A stretch of DNA of 64,000 nucleotides. It comes from Isoptericola halotolerans (GTDB lineage: Bacteria > Actinomycetota > Actinomycetes > Actinomycetales > Cellulomonadaceae). The stretch spans positions 1 through 64,000 of the forward strand of contig NZ_PVTX01000009.1 of the NCBI RefSeq assembly GCF_003003075.1. The letters are read 5' to 3'. The translations under genes and the position numbers were made by a program. Shown piece after piece: positions 55,997-64,000 of the stretch (within the stretch, counting starts at the first letter, position 1; each line of letters starts with the position of its first letter). The notes below the pieces were generated by a model that saw only the letters and a list, made by a program, of their open reading frames with translations, searched no databases and was not told the origin of the DNA.

Positions 55997-57408
55997 ACGC
56001 GGGCAGCCCCCATGGCGCTCCCCCGGCGCCCGTAGACGAGCCACGTGACCAGCGCCATGACCACGTAGGCGCCGATGATCGCCCACAGGGCGGGCACGAG
56101 CGAGCCCGTCAGGGAGTCCGACATCGCGAACCCGCGCGGGATGAGGAACCCGCCGAAGGCGCCCACCGCGCCGGCGATCCCGATGCAGCCGGCCGCCGCC
56201 TTCGCCGTCGCGGCCCCGCCGCCGCCCACGTTCGCGACCCGGAAGGTCGCCGGGATCATCCGGTACACCGACCCGTTGCCGACGCCGGTGGCCACGAAGA
56301 GCAGCATGAACGAGCCGAAGAACAGGGCGAACGAGCCGGTGCCGAGGGCCTGGATCGCGCCGAGCGCGCCCAGGATCATGACGGCGAAGCTCGCGACGCT
56401 CACCACGGCCCCGCCGAGCCGGTCGGCGATCCAGCCGCCGAGGGGGCGGGTCAGCGACCCGACCAGCGCCCCCATGAACGCCAGCGACAGCGTCACCTCC
56501 GGGAACTCCCGCGACAACAGGGTCGGGAACGCACCGGCGAAGCCGACGAAGCTGCCGAAGGTCCCGATGTACACGAACGAGATGACCCAGGTGTGCTTCT
56601 CGCGGGCGGCGACCCCGAACGAGCGGGGGTCGGCCTTGGCGGTGCCCAGGTTGTCCATCAGCCGCCACGCCAGGATCACGGCGAGCAGGATGAACGGGAT
56701 GAAGACGAGGCCGGCGCGCTGCAGCGACACCCCGGCCGCGGTGACGATGACCAGCGGCACGACGAACTGCACGGCGGCGGTGCCGATGTTGCCGCCGGCG
56801 GCGTTCCAGCCGAGCGCGGCACCCTTCTCCTTCTCGGGGAAGAAGAACGAGATGTTCGCCATGGAGGAGGCGAAGTTGCCGCCGCCGAAGCCCGCGAGCG
56901 CCGCGACGAGCAGCAGGACGCCGAACGAGGTCTCGGGCCGCTGCACCACCCATACCAGGGCGAGCGCGGGGACCAGCAGCAGCGCCGCAGAGATCATCGT
57001 CCAGTTGCGCCCACCGAAGACCGGCACGGCCAGGGTGTAGGGCACCCGCAGCGCGGCGCCGACGAGCGCCGGCAGGCCGATGAGCCAGAACGTCTGGTCG
57101 GCGGTGAGCGCGAACCCGGCCTCGGGCAGCTGCGGGACCACGATCGACCAGATCGCCCAGACGCAGAAGCCCAGGAACTCGGCGAAGATCGAGACGACGA
57201 GGTTGCGTCGGGCGATGCGGCGACCGCCGTCGCGCCAGAAGACGGGGTCCTCAGGGTCCCAGTGGTCGATCCACCGGCCGGAGCGATGTACCGGGCGGCG
57301 GGGCGGGGCGTCGGCCTCGACCGTCCCCCCCGTCCCGGCCGTGGCGGTGGTGGTGGTGCCTGCCGGCACCGCCTCGGACGAGGTGGTCCCGCTGGTCGGA
57401 GCAACCAT
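55993..57408 (-). CDS. narK: Nitrate/nitrite MFS transporter (NarK/NasA type)
   Basis: 471 residues from ATG 57408, with GGGAG upstream; longer in-frame starts lie in non-coding DNA. Soluble Ala/Thr-rich N terminus (about 1-60), then 12 transmembrane helices. NNP-family nitrate signature motifs are GWNAAGGNIGTAAVQ and GVGNGSVYRMIPA. It imports nitrate and can export nitrite. First gene of the transporter-nasC-nasB operon. Confidence 0.94.
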   Translation of the reverse strand: MVAPTSGTTSSEAVPAGTTTTATAGTGGTVEADAPPRRPVHRSGRWIDHWDPEDPVFWRDGGRRIARRNLVVSIFAEFLGFCVWAIWSIVVPQLPEAGFALTADQTFWLIGLPALVGAALRVPYTLAVPVFGGRNWTMISAALLLVPALALVWVVQRPETSFGVLLLVAALAGFGGGNFASSMANISFFFPEKEKGAALGWNAAGGNIGTAAVQFVVPLVIVTAAGVSLQRAGLVFIPFILLAVILAWRLMDNLGTAKADPRSFGVAAREKHTWVISFVYIGTFGSFVGFAGAFPTLLSREFPEVTLSLAFMGALVGSLTRPLGGWIADRLGGAVVSVASFAVMILGALGAIQALGTGSFALFFGSFMLLFVATGVGNGSVYRMIPATFRVANVGGGGAATAKAAAGCIGIAGAVGAFGGFLIPRGFAMSDSLTGSLVPALWAIIGAYVVMALVTWLVYGRRGSAMGAARV

Positions 57409-57593
57409 CGTCGTTCTCCCCTCCGTGCTCGTGCCCGACGACGTCGGGCGGGTCACGGCGCCCGCCGGGTGACGGGTGCCGGACCGGCTCGACGTCGGGC
57501 CGGTGCTGACGACAGTAGGAACCGGGTGTTTCGCCGTGCGGCGTGGGGGCGTGAATTCTCGATGAGGCGAATCTCTCAGACCTCGGGCCCCCG

Positions 57594-57626
57594 CTGTGAG
57601 TTCCGGACGCTGCCGATTCCTCACAG
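57594..57626. promoter_or_regulatory. Inverted repeat in the narK-moeA2 intergenic region
   Basis: CTGTGAG (57594-57600) and CTCACAG (57620-57626), 7-bp arms with a 19-bp spacer, midway between divergent nitrate-transporter and moeA genes. Possible regulator site. The 57409-57692 interval also has a -10-like TACTGT on the minus strand (57512-57517) that could drive the transporter operon. Confidence 0.4.
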
Positions 57627-57679
57627 TGCAGGACCACCGGTGGTGAGGACATTGCTTCGCCGACGACACATCCGCCGCC

Positions 57680-57685
57680 TACGGT
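57680..57685 (+). promoter_or_regulatory. -10 element of the moeA2 operon
   Basis: TACGGT ends 7 nt before the ATG at 57693; no Shine-Dalgarno and no clear -35. Consistent with a leaderless mRNA. Confidence 0.5.
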
Positions 57686-57692
57686 GGCGGGC

Positions 57693-59018
57693 ATGACCGG
57701 ACCGACGCCACGCACCATCGCCGCGCACCTCTCGGCGACGCTGGCCCGCGTGCAACCGCTCGGGACGGTCCACGTGCCGCTCGACGCCGGCGACGTGCTC
57801 GGGCTGGTGCTCGCCCGCGACGTCCTGGCGGCCGCGCCCGTGCCGGCCTTCGACAACTCCGCGATGGACGGCTACGCCGTCCGCCGGGCCGACCTGCCCG
57901 ACGACGGCAGGGAGGTCACCCTGCCGGTGCTGGCCGACGTCCGCCCCGGCTCCCCCACGGTTGTGGGCGCGATCTCTGGCCCGAATCGTCCCGGTTCGGA
58001 CCGTGAATCGGGCCAGAAATCGCGCCCACAACCGGCCGGGGTGGTGCGACGACCGGCCGGGGTGGTGCGGATCATGACCGGAGCCCCCCTGCCCGACGGG
58101 TTCGACGCCGTCGTGCCCGTCGAGCGAACCTCGACCGGCAGGTTCGTCGCGGGCCGCCCGACGACGGAACGCACCGTCACGCTCGCCCGGCAGCCGCGCG
58201 ACCACGTCCGGCGCGCCGGGACGGACTTGGCCGCCGGCGACCTGGTGGCCGCCGCCGGCACGGTCGTCACGCCCGGGACGATCGCCACCGCCGCCGCCGC
58301 GGGCCGCACCACGCTGCCCGTGCACCGGCGTCCCCGCGTCGCGGTGATCTCCACGGGCTCCGAGCTGGCGGGGCTCGGCACGGCCTCCCCCGGCACGATC
58401 CCCGACTCGAACTCGCTCATGCTGGCCGCCCTCGCCCGCGCGGCAGGTGCCGACGTCGTGCGGGTGGGTGCCGTGCCGGACGATGCCGGCGCGCTGGCCG
58501 CCGCCCTCGACGGCGTCGTGGGGACCGGGACGGGCGGCGCGGACCTGGTCGTCACCTCCGGAGGCGTCTCGGCGGGCGCGAGCGACGTGGTCCGCGAGGT
58601 GCTCGCGGCAGGGTCCGCGCAGGACGTCGACGTCGCCGCGGTCGCCATGCGGCCCGGCCGCCCGCAGGCGCTGGCCACCTGGCGCGGTGTCCCGTGGGTC
58701 GCGGTGCCCGGCAACCCGGTCAGCGCCCTCGTGTCGTTCACGCTCTTCGCCCGCCCGGCGGTGCGGCGTCTCGCCGGTCACGACGGCCCGCCGCCGGACC
58801 GCACCGTACGGGTGGCCCGCGGCTGGGCCAGCCCGCCGGGCGCCGAGCAGGTGCTGCCCGTCGTCACCGGGCCCGACGGCGTCGCGCCGGCCGCGCGCGA
58901 CGGCCACCACCTGTCCGCCCTGCCCGCCGCCGACGCCCTGGCGATCGTGCCCGCGGAGGTCACGCAGGTCGCCCCGGGCGACGAGGTCACGGTCCGGGCC
59001 CTCGGGGACCCGACATGA
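57693..59018 (+). CDS. moeA: Molybdopterin molybdenumtransferase MoeA (copy 2)
   Basis: 441 residues. MoeA signatures: FDNSAMDGYAVRRADL, VRIMTGAPLPDGFDAVVPVE, AVISTGSELAGL, VVTSGGVSAGASDV, VPGNPVSALVSFTLFARP. Between the first two (about residues 89-126) lies an extra, low-complexity peptide encoded by a long palindrome plus a 21-bp tandem duplication. MoeA paralogues usually have a short loop there. First gene of a moeA-mobA-DUF6457-moaA-moaD run serving the adjacent nitrate reductase. Confidence 0.94.
   Translation: MTGPTPRTIAAHLSATLARVQPLGTVHVPLDAGDVLGLVLARDVLAAAPVPAFDNSAMDGYAVRRADLPDDGREVTLPVLADVRPGSPTVVGAISGPNRPGSDRESGQKSRPQPAGVVRRPAGVVRIMTGAPLPDGFDAVVPVERTSTGRFVAGRPTTERTVTLARQPRDHVRRAGTDLAAGDLVAAAGTVVTPGTIATAAAAGRTTLPVHRRPRVAVISTGSELAGLGTASPGTIPDSNSLMLAALARAAGADVVRVGAVPDDAGALAAALDGVVGTGTGGADLVVTSGGVSAGASDVVREVLAAGSAQDVDVAAVAMRPGRPQALATWRGVPWVAVPGNPVSALVSFTLFARPAVRRLAGHDGPPPDRTVRVARGWASPPGAEQVLPVVTGPDGVAPAARDGHHLSALPAADALAIVPAEVTQVAPGDEVTVRALGDPT
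57958..58034. repeat. Long palindrome inserted in frame in moeA
   Basis: Arms 57958-57984 and 58008-58034 are complementary over 27 bp with one mismatch (arm begins CGGTTGTGGGCGCGAT). The 23-nt loop itself contains CGGT-TCGG-ACCG, a small stem with a stable tetraloop-like sequence. The frame stays open across it. Confidence 0.9.
58031..58072. repeat. 21-bp tandem duplication in moeA
   Basis: ACCGGCCGGGGTGGTGCG occurs at 58031-58048 and 58052-58069, period 21 bp, encoding two RPAGVVR-like units just before the conserved RIMTGAP motif. It directly abuts the palindrome. Confidence 0.85.
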
Positions 59019-59623
59019 GGTACGACGCCGTCGTCCTCGCCGGGGGCCGCGCCACCCGGCTGGGCGGCACACCCAAGCCGGGCATCCGCATCGGGGACGC
59101 CTCGCTGCTCGACCGAGCCCTGGCCGCCACGGCCGAGGCCGGGCTGACCGCCGTCGTCGGACCCGAGGACACCGTCGGGGAGACCGGCCACCCGGTCGTC
59201 GTCACCCGCGAGGACCCGCCGTTCGGCGGTCCGGTCGCGGGGCTGGACGCGGGCCTGCGTGCGCTCGCCCGCCCCGGCGCCCCGGACTGGGTCCTGCTGC
59301 TCGCCGTCGACGTGCCCGGGGCCGGAGCCGCCGTCCCCGCCCTGCGCGCCGCCGTCGCCGCGGAGCCCGACGCCGACGGCGCCCACCTGGTCCGCGGGGA
59401 CCGTGCCCAGTGGCTCGTCGGGCTGTACCGACGGACCGCGCTGACGGGAGCGTTGGCGGAGATCGAGCCGCACGGCGCCGCCGTCCGTCGCCTCGTGGCG
59501 CCGCTCCGGCTGGTCGCCGTCCCGGACGACGCCGGGACGAGCGACGACGTGGACACCTGGGAGGATGTGAGCAGGCTCGCCGCACGCCACGCGGCGGGCG
59601 ACGCCGAGGAGGGAGAAGGATGA
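59015..59623 (+). CDS. mobA: Molybdenum cofactor guanylyltransferase-like (MobA)
   Basis: 202 residues. NTP-transferase fold starting VVLAGGRATRLGGTPKPGI, with PFGGPVAGLDAGLRAL and VLLLAVDVPG. It adds GMP to Moco, giving the MGD form used by nitrate reductase. ATGA overlap with moeA. Confidence 0.9.
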   Translation: MRYDAVVLAGGRATRLGGTPKPGIRIGDASLLDRALAATAEAGLTAVVGPEDTVGETGHPVVVTREDPPFGGPVAGLDAGLRALARPGAPDWVLLLAVDVPGAGAAVPALRAAVAAEPDADGAHLVRGDRAQWLVGLYRRTALTGALAEIEPHGAAVRRLVAPLRLVAVPDDAGTSDDVDTWEDVSRLAARHAAGDAEEGEG

Positions 59624-59892
59624 CTCAGGACACCCCGGCCGTGCTCGCCCGCTGGGTCGAGGCCGTCGAGGCCGAGCTCGCGCTGCCCGCCGGCAGCATC
59701 GACGTCGACGAGGTCCTCGACCTCGCGCGCGACGCCGCGCACCACGTCGCCCGGCCCGCCGCGCCGGTGACCACCTACCTCGTCGGCTACGCGCGCGGGC
59801 TCGCGGCGTCCTCGGGCCGCCCCACGCCGGACGACGCCGTCGCCGAGCGCGCCTCCCGCCTCGCCCTGGGCTGGCAGCCCGACCGGACCTGA
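59620..59892 (+). CDS. DUF6457 small protein
   Basis: 90 residues, all-helical and acidic (VLARWVEAVEAELALP, VLDLARDAAHHVARPAAPVTTYLVGYARG). Proteins of this family are found directly after mobA in many actinobacteria and are sometimes fused to it. This suggests an accessory role in cofactor maturation, not experimentally defined. ATGA overlap with mobA, with GGGAGAAGG upstream. Confidence 0.85.
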   Translation: MTQDTPAVLARWVEAVEAELALPAGSIDVDEVLDLARDAAHHVARPAAPVTTYLVGYARGLAASSGRPTPDDAVAERASRLALGWQPDRT

Positions 59893-59901
59893 GGAGCTAC
59901 C

Positions 59902-60984
59902 GTGCCACCCGTCGACCTCGGGATCCCGTCGATCCCCACCCCCTGGCAGGACGCCACGCTGCCCCCCGACCGACCCGCCACGGCCGGTCTGGTGGACCGG
60001 TACGGGCGCGTGGCCACGGACCTGCGCGTCTCCCTGACCGACCGCTGCAACCTGCGCTGCACCTACTGCATGCCTGCCGAGGGCCTGCCCGCGCTGCCGA
60101 AGGACTCGGTCATGACCCGGGCGGAGATCGCCCGGCTCGTCGGGGTCGCGACCCGCGAGCTCGGGGTGCGCCAGGTGCGGTTCACCGGCGGGGAGCCGCT
60201 GCTGCGCCGCGACCTGGTCGAGATCGTCCAGGACGTGGCGGCCCTGGAGCACCGGCCCGAGATCAGCCTGACCACCAACGCCGTCGGGCTCGACGCGCGG
60301 GCCGACGCCTTGCGCGACGCGGGGCTGGACCGCGTCAACGTCTCCCTCGACACCCTCGACCCGGACACGTTCGCCACCCTGGCCCGGCGCCCGTTCCTCG
60401 AGCGCACCCTCGCCGGGATCGACGCCGCCGCACGCGTGTTCGACCTCGTCAAGATCAACGCCGTCCTGGTGCGCGGGGTCAACCTCGACCACGCCGCCGA
60501 CCTGCTGGCCTGGTCGCTGGAGCGTGGGTTCGAGCTGCGCTTCATCGAGCAGATGCCCCTGGACGCGGACCACTCGTGGGACCGGTCCGCCATGGTGACC
60601 GCGGCCGAGGTGCGCGAGCTGCTGGGCCGCCGTTTCGCGCTGGCGCCCGACGACGAGCCGCGTGACGGCGCCCCTGCCGAACGGTTCGCGGTCCGCTCGC
60701 TCGCGACCGGCGAGCGGCTCGGCCGGGTCGGCATCATCGCCTCGGTCACCGAGCCGTTCTGCGCCGACTGCCGCCGCACCCGCCTCACGGCCGAGGGTGG
60801 CGTGCGCGACTGCCTGTTCGCGCACGACGAGTCGGACCTCCTCGGCCCGCTGCGTGCCGGCGCCTCCGACGCCGAGCTGGCCGACCTGTGGCGCACCGCC
60901 ATGTGGGGCAAGGGCGCCGGGCACGGCATGGACGACCCGTCGTTCACCCAGCCCGAGCGGACCATGAGCGCGATCGGAGGCTAG
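59902..60984 (+). CDS. moaA: GTP 3',8-cyclase MoaA
   Basis: 360 residues from GTG. Radical SAM cluster CNLRCTYC (about 50-57), RFTGGEPLLRRDL, second [4Fe-4S] CADCRRTRLTAEGGVRDCLF (about 285-304), and a C-terminal Gly-Gly as needed for activity. First step of Moco synthesis from GTP. Confidence 0.97.
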   Translation: MPPVDLGIPSIPTPWQDATLPPDRPATAGLVDRYGRVATDLRVSLTDRCNLRCTYCMPAEGLPALPKDSVMTRAEIARLVGVATRELGVRQVRFTGGEPLLRRDLVEIVQDVAALEHRPEISLTTNAVGLDARADALRDAGLDRVNVSLDTLDPDTFATLARRPFLERTLAGIDAAARVFDLVKINAVLVRGVNLDHAADLLAWSLERGFELRFIEQMPLDADHSWDRSAMVTAAEVRELLGRRFALAPDDEPRDGAPAERFAVRSLATGERLGRVGIIASVTEPFCADCRRTRLTAEGGVRDCLFAHDESDLLGPLRAGASDAELADLWRTAMWGKGAGHGMDDPSFTQPERTMSAIGG

Positions 60985-60987
60985 GCC

Positions 60988-61230
60988 GTGGTGGAGCTGC
61001 GCTACTTCGCCGCCGCGCGGGCGGCCCTGGGACGCTCGCAGGACGCGCTGGCCGTGCCCGACGGCGCCACCGTCGGCGACGTCGTCGGCCTCGTCGCGCA
61101 GGGCTCGCCAGAGGCGGGGCCGGTGCTCGCCCGCTGCGCGGTGCTGCTGGACGGACGCCGGGCCGCGCCGACCGACGTCGTCCCCGACGGGTCACGGATC
61201 GACCTGCTGCCGCCCTTCGCGGGCGGCTGA
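60988..61230 (+). CDS. moaD: MoaD/ThiS-type sulfur carrier
   Basis: 80 residues, ubiquitin-like fold (VELRYFAAARAALGRS) ending in Gly-Gly, which is thiocarboxylated by the MoeB-type enzyme encoded convergently downstream. Small subunit of MPT synthase with the MoaE half of the 32994-33974 fusion. Confidence 0.93.
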   Translation: MVELRYFAAARAALGRSQDALAVPDGATVGDVVGLVAQGSPEAGPVLARCAVLLDGRRAAPTDVVPDGSRIDLLPPFAGG

Positions 61231-61249
61231 CCCGTCCAAGGATCCGAGG

Positions 61250-61321
61250 GATCGGTTCGGCACGAGGTGACCAGTTCGGCACTCCTTCGTGCCGAACCGG
61301 TCACGTCCTGCCGAACCGATC
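61250..61321. terminator. Long palindrome between moaD and moeB-rhodanese
   Basis: Arms 61250-61282 and 61289-61321 pair over 33 bp with about three mismatches around a 6-nt loop. Each arm contains TTCGGCAC twice or its near copy. It lies between convergent genes and covers the stop codon of the minus-strand gene. Probably a bidirectional terminator, though far longer than needed and without a T-tract. Confidence 0.75.
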
Positions 61322-62447
61322 ATGCGTCGGGCGAGCGGTCCGCGACGCCGGGACGCAGCGGCCGGGACTCGACGGCCGTCCAGCCGTCGCCCGCGAGCAG
61401 CGTCGCCGCGCCGCGCGACCGCAGGCCGTAGGGGCACACCACGACGACGGGGGCGTCCTTCGGGTGGGCCGCCAGCTCCGGCGGGTACTCGCCCCCGGCC
61501 AGGTCCTCCAACCGCACCCACACGGAACCCTCAGGCCCATCCCCGGCCACGAGCGACACGTCCACCACCAGCGCCCCCTCCGCGCCCTCGCCGGCGCCGC
61601 CGGAAGCGCCCCGCGCCCGTGAACGCGACGAGGAACGGGATGCGGCCGCGTCCGACTCCTCCACCGACGCCCCCGCGGCCGGCGCCAGCGGCACCTCGTC
61701 CCACGTCGACGTCCGCGCGTCGTACGACAGCAACCGCCCCAGCGCCGGCTCGCCCGTGCCGGTGAGCAGCTTGACGGCCTCCACCGCCAGGGTGGCGCCG
61801 ACGACGCCGCACGCCGGGGACAGCACCCCGACCGTCGCGCAGGACTCGCCCTCGGCGGCGGGCTGCGGACCGAAGACGTCCGGGTAGGTGATCGACCGAC
61901 CGTCGGGCGCCGCCGACCACCACACGGCGACCTGACCGTCCCAGCCGAGCACCGTCCCCCACACGACGGGCAGGCCCAGCGCGGCCGCGGCGTCGGAGAC
62001 GGCGTAGCGGGTGGCGAACGTGTCGCAGCCGTCCACGACGACGTCGTAGCCGGCCAGGACCCGGCGCGCGTTCGACGCGTCGAGGCGTTCGCGGTGCTCG
62101 ACGACCTCCACCTCGGGCGCCAGGCGTCGCAGGGCACGCGCCGCGGACGCCGTCTTGGGCGTGCCGACGGTGTCCTCGCCGTGGAGGACCTGTCGCTGCA
62201 GGTTCGACAGCTCGACGACGTCGTCGTCGACCACGCCCATCGTGCCGACACCGGCGGCGGCCAGGTACTGCAGCGCCGGCGAGCCGAGCCCGCCGGCGCC
62301 GACCACCAGCACCCGCGCCGCGGCGAGCCGCTCCTGCGCCGCGCGGCCGAAACCCTCGAGCAGCAGGTGGCGTGCGGCCCTCCGCCGTTCCTCGGGCGGC
62401 AGCGGGCCGGCCGACCGGTCCTGCGGCACCACCGGGTCGAGCGGCAC
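61320..62447 (-). CDS. MoeB/ThiF adenylyltransferase-rhodanese fusion
   Basis: 375 residues from GTG. The N-terminal E1-like domain (VLVVGAGGLGSPALQYLAAAGVG, VVDDDVVELSNLQRQ, VDGCDTFATRYAVSDAA) adenylates the MoaD C terminus. A Ser/Arg/Gly-rich linker (about 265-290) leads to a rhodanese domain with active Cys in VVVCPYGLRS (about 343) that supplies sulfur. The start shares one base with the etfA stop. The cysteine desulfurase at 28906 could be the sulfur donor. Confidence 0.92.
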   Translation of the reverse strand: MPLDPVVPQDRSAGPLPPEERRRAARHLLLEGFGRAAQERLAAARVLVVGAGGLGSPALQYLAAAGVGTMGVVDDDVVELSNLQRQVLHGEDTVGTPKTASAARALRRLAPEVEVVEHRERLDASNARRVLAGYDVVVDGCDTFATRYAVSDAAAALGLPVVWGTVLGWDGQVAVWWSAAPDGRSITYPDVFGPQPAAEGESCATVGVLSPACGVVGATLAVEAVKLLTGTGEPALGRLLSYDARTSTWDEVPLAPAAGASVEESDAAASRSSSRSRARGASGGAGEGAEGALVVDVSLVAGDGPEGSVWVRLEDLAGGEYPPELAAHPKDAPVVVVCPYGLRSRGAATLLAGDGWTAVESRPLRPGVADRSPDA

Positions 62448-63433
62448 TACTGCTCCTTGTGCGCCCGGATGATCTCGGCGGCCTGCGGGAGCACCTCGGC
62501 GAGGTCGCCGACGACGGCGAAGTCGCAGATCTCGAAGATCGGCGCCTCGGGGTCGTTGTTGACCGCGACGACCACCTGCGAGGCCTGCATGCCGCCCCGG
62601 TGGTGCGGGGCACCGGAGATCCCCGCACCGATGTACAGGCGGGGCGCGACGGTGACTCCTGTCTGGCCGACGTAGCGGTCGAACCACCCCTCGAACACGG
62701 CGTCGCGGGACGCACCGACGGCCGCACCGAGGGCGTCGGCCAGCTCGGTGACGGGCCCGAAGTCGCCCCCGGTCCCGCGGCCGCCGGCCACGACGACCGC
62801 CGCCTCCTCGAGGGTGGGCCGGGCGGCGTCGCGCTCGGTGGGCGTGCGCTCCACGACCGTCGGCAGGGCGCCGTCGACCGCCACGGCGAACCCCTCGACG
62901 TCGGTGCTGACCGCGGTGTCGGCGGGCTGGGGGACCACGGAGTTGGCCCGGACCGTCACCACGGCCACGGCGGTGCGGACCACGCTGGTGGTGTCCCACG
63001 ACCCGGCGAAGACGCGCTTGCCGGCGACGACGCGGCCCTCGTCGTCCTGGCTGACGCTCGCCGCGTCGATGACGACGCCGGCCCCGAGCTCGCGGGCGGC
63101 CAGCGCGGCCGCCTCTTTGGCGGCGAACGACGACGGTGCCAGCACGACGTCGGCGTCGGTCAGCCGGACGGCGGCCGCGAGGGTCGCCGCGACCACGGCG
63201 GGCAGGTGGCGGGCCTGCCCCTGCGCGGACGGCGGGAGCTCGGCCTGGTGGACGGTCTCGACGCCGTAGGCACCGAGCTGCGCGAGCGCCTCGACGGTGG
63301 GGGCCTCGAGCGTGACCGCCTCGACGCGGCCCAGCGACCGGGCGACGGTCAGCAGCTCGAGGACGCTCGAGCGGACCTCGGTGGCGGGGTCGAGCAGGAC
63401 CAGCACGGTGCGGTTGTGCGTGGGCGCAGACAT
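62447..63433 (-). CDS. etfA: Electron transfer flavoprotein alpha subunit
   Basis: 328 residues. C-terminal FAD-binding domain with WFDRYVGQTGVTVAPRLYIGAGISG, MQASQVVVAVNNDPEAPIFEICDFAVVGD, the ETF alpha signature. With EtfB it carries electrons from acyl-CoA dehydrogenases and similar flavoenzymes to the quinone pool. It follows etfB by 14 bp. Confidence 0.96.
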   Translation of the reverse strand: MSAPTHNRTVLVLLDPATEVRSSVLELLTVARSLGRVEAVTLEAPTVEALAQLGAYGVETVHQAELPPSAQGQARHLPAVVAATLAAAVRLTDADVVLAPSSFAAKEAAALAARELGAGVVIDAASVSQDDEGRVVAGKRVFAGSWDTTSVVRTAVAVVTVRANSVVPQPADTAVSTDVEGFAVAVDGALPTVVERTPTERDAARPTLEEAAVVVAGGRGTGGDFGPVTELADALGAAVGASRDAVFEGWFDRYVGQTGVTVAPRLYIGAGISGAPHHRGGMQASQVVVAVNNDPEAPIFEICDFAVVGDLAEVLPQAAEIIRAHKEQ

Positions 63434-63447
63434 GTCGGGGTCTCCGT

Positions 63448-64000
63448 TCAGACCAGGTCGTTGCGGATGAGGAACTCGGCCAGGGCCTGGCCGCCCGAGC
63501 CCTTGTCCTGGACGAGCTCCACCTCGGGCTTCTCCGGGCGTGGGGCGGCCTGCGTCGTCTCGGTGCGGGCACCGGCGGCGCCGACCGCGGCGAGGTCCAG
63601 GTCCAGGTCGGCGGCGGACCAGGTCTCGATCTGCTTGGTCCGCGCGGCCATGATGAGCTTGAAGTTCGGGAACCGCGGCGTGTTCGCGGTGTCCGCGACC
63701 GACAGCACGGCGGGCAGGGGCGCCGACAGCGTCTCGGTCGCCTCGTCCGTCTCGCGGGTGATCTCGAGGGTCCCGCCCTCGACGGCGACCTTCTTCGCGA
63801 AGGTGAGCGCCGGTCGGCCCAGCTCGGCGGCGAGCAGCGCGGGCACCACGGAGCCGAGCCCGTCGAGGGCCGCCATCCCGGTCACGACCAGGTCGACCGG
63901 GCCGTCGGCCTCCAGCCGGCGGACCGCGGCCGCCAGGGCCGCCGTCGTGCCGAAGTAGTCGGAGCCGGCCAGGGCGTCGTCGGAGACGCGGACGCCGCGG
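63448..64000 (-). CDS. etfB: Electron transfer flavoprotein beta subunit (partial)
   Basis: The C-terminal about 183 residues are present; the N terminus is beyond the right edge, and the frame is open to 64000. Visible: GSDYFGTTAALAAAVRRLEADGPVDLVVTGM, GLGSVVPALLAAELGRP and PRFPNFKLIMAARTKQIETWSAADL, typical of EtfB. An internal ATG at 63885 is not the start. Confidence 0.95.
   Translation of the reverse strand, partial: RGVRVSDDALAGSDYFGTTAALAAAVRRLEADGPVDLVVTGMAALDGLGSVVPALLAAELGRPALTFAKKVAVEGGTLEITRETDEATETLSAPLPAVLSVADTANTPRFPNFKLIMAARTKQIETWSAADLDLDLAAVGAAGARTETTQAAPRPEKPEVELVQDKGSGGQALAEFLIRNDLV

Noticed and set aside
53747-56953. Single long frame joining the nitrate transporter region to nasC
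   Set aside because: The upstream part is an out-of-frame reading of the transporter; the [4Fe-4S] motif near the ATG at 55996 marks the true N terminus.

Overview
The window is about 64 kb of high-GC DNA. Dense operons with 4-base start/stop overlaps and frequent GTG starts point to an actinobacterium. The 16S fragment at the left edge and the gene content (secreted GH5 enzyme, long modular secreted proteins, conservon) suggest Micrococcales, probably near Promicromonosporaceae/Cellulomonadaceae. The family-level placement is an inference from a short 16S end.

Layout. 1-570: 5' end, leader and promoter of an rRNA operon on the minus strand. 675-1262: a GNAT acetyltransferase. 1278-16206: a carbohydrate locus. 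Its minus-strand run encodes an RbsABC-type sugar ABC transporter, a Gfo/Idh/MocA oxidoreductase, a 1973-residue secreted ThuA/sorbosone-dehydrogenase-like protein, a small anchored secreted protein and a TIM-barrel isomerase. A divergent ROK regulator plus a short ThuA protein lie opposite, with a clear operator/promoter between. 16228-20273: ligA and a flavin monooxygenase. 20317-24274: a five-gene conservon (sensor-like ATPase, roadblock, DUF742, GTPase, P450), translationally coupled throughout. 24498-26672: prolyl oligopeptidase. 26721-30147: MetE-like gene, mnmA and cysteine desulfurase, followed upstream by a highly structured 20-bp-period repeat array. 30578-32854: PhoX-like protein.

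32994-63433 is mostly one metabolic superlocus. Molybdenum cofactor synthesis genes (mog-moaE fusion, moaC, two moeA, mobA, moaA, moaD, moeB-rhodanese) flank a molybdate transporter with its TOBE regulator (36757-39831) and an assimilatory nitrate/nitrite system (nitrate transporter, nasC, nasB, nirB, nirD, siroheme methyltransferase, HemD-regulator fusion; 45379-57408). Nitrate enters, is reduced by a Mo enzyme and then by a siroheme enzyme, and the cofactor genes supply both. Interspersed are an ABC exporter with LolA-like protein divergent from a two-component system (40264-45369) and a secreted GH5 glycosidase (50657-52024). The right edge has etfA and a partial etfB.

The most unusual non-coding features are: the convergent 20-bp-period array at 30171-30530; long palindromes embedded in frame inside moeA and nirB; long palindromes at two convergent gene ends; and a recurring TAnnnT-N6-8-start-codon arrangement in front of eight genes, which implies widespread leaderless mRNAs.
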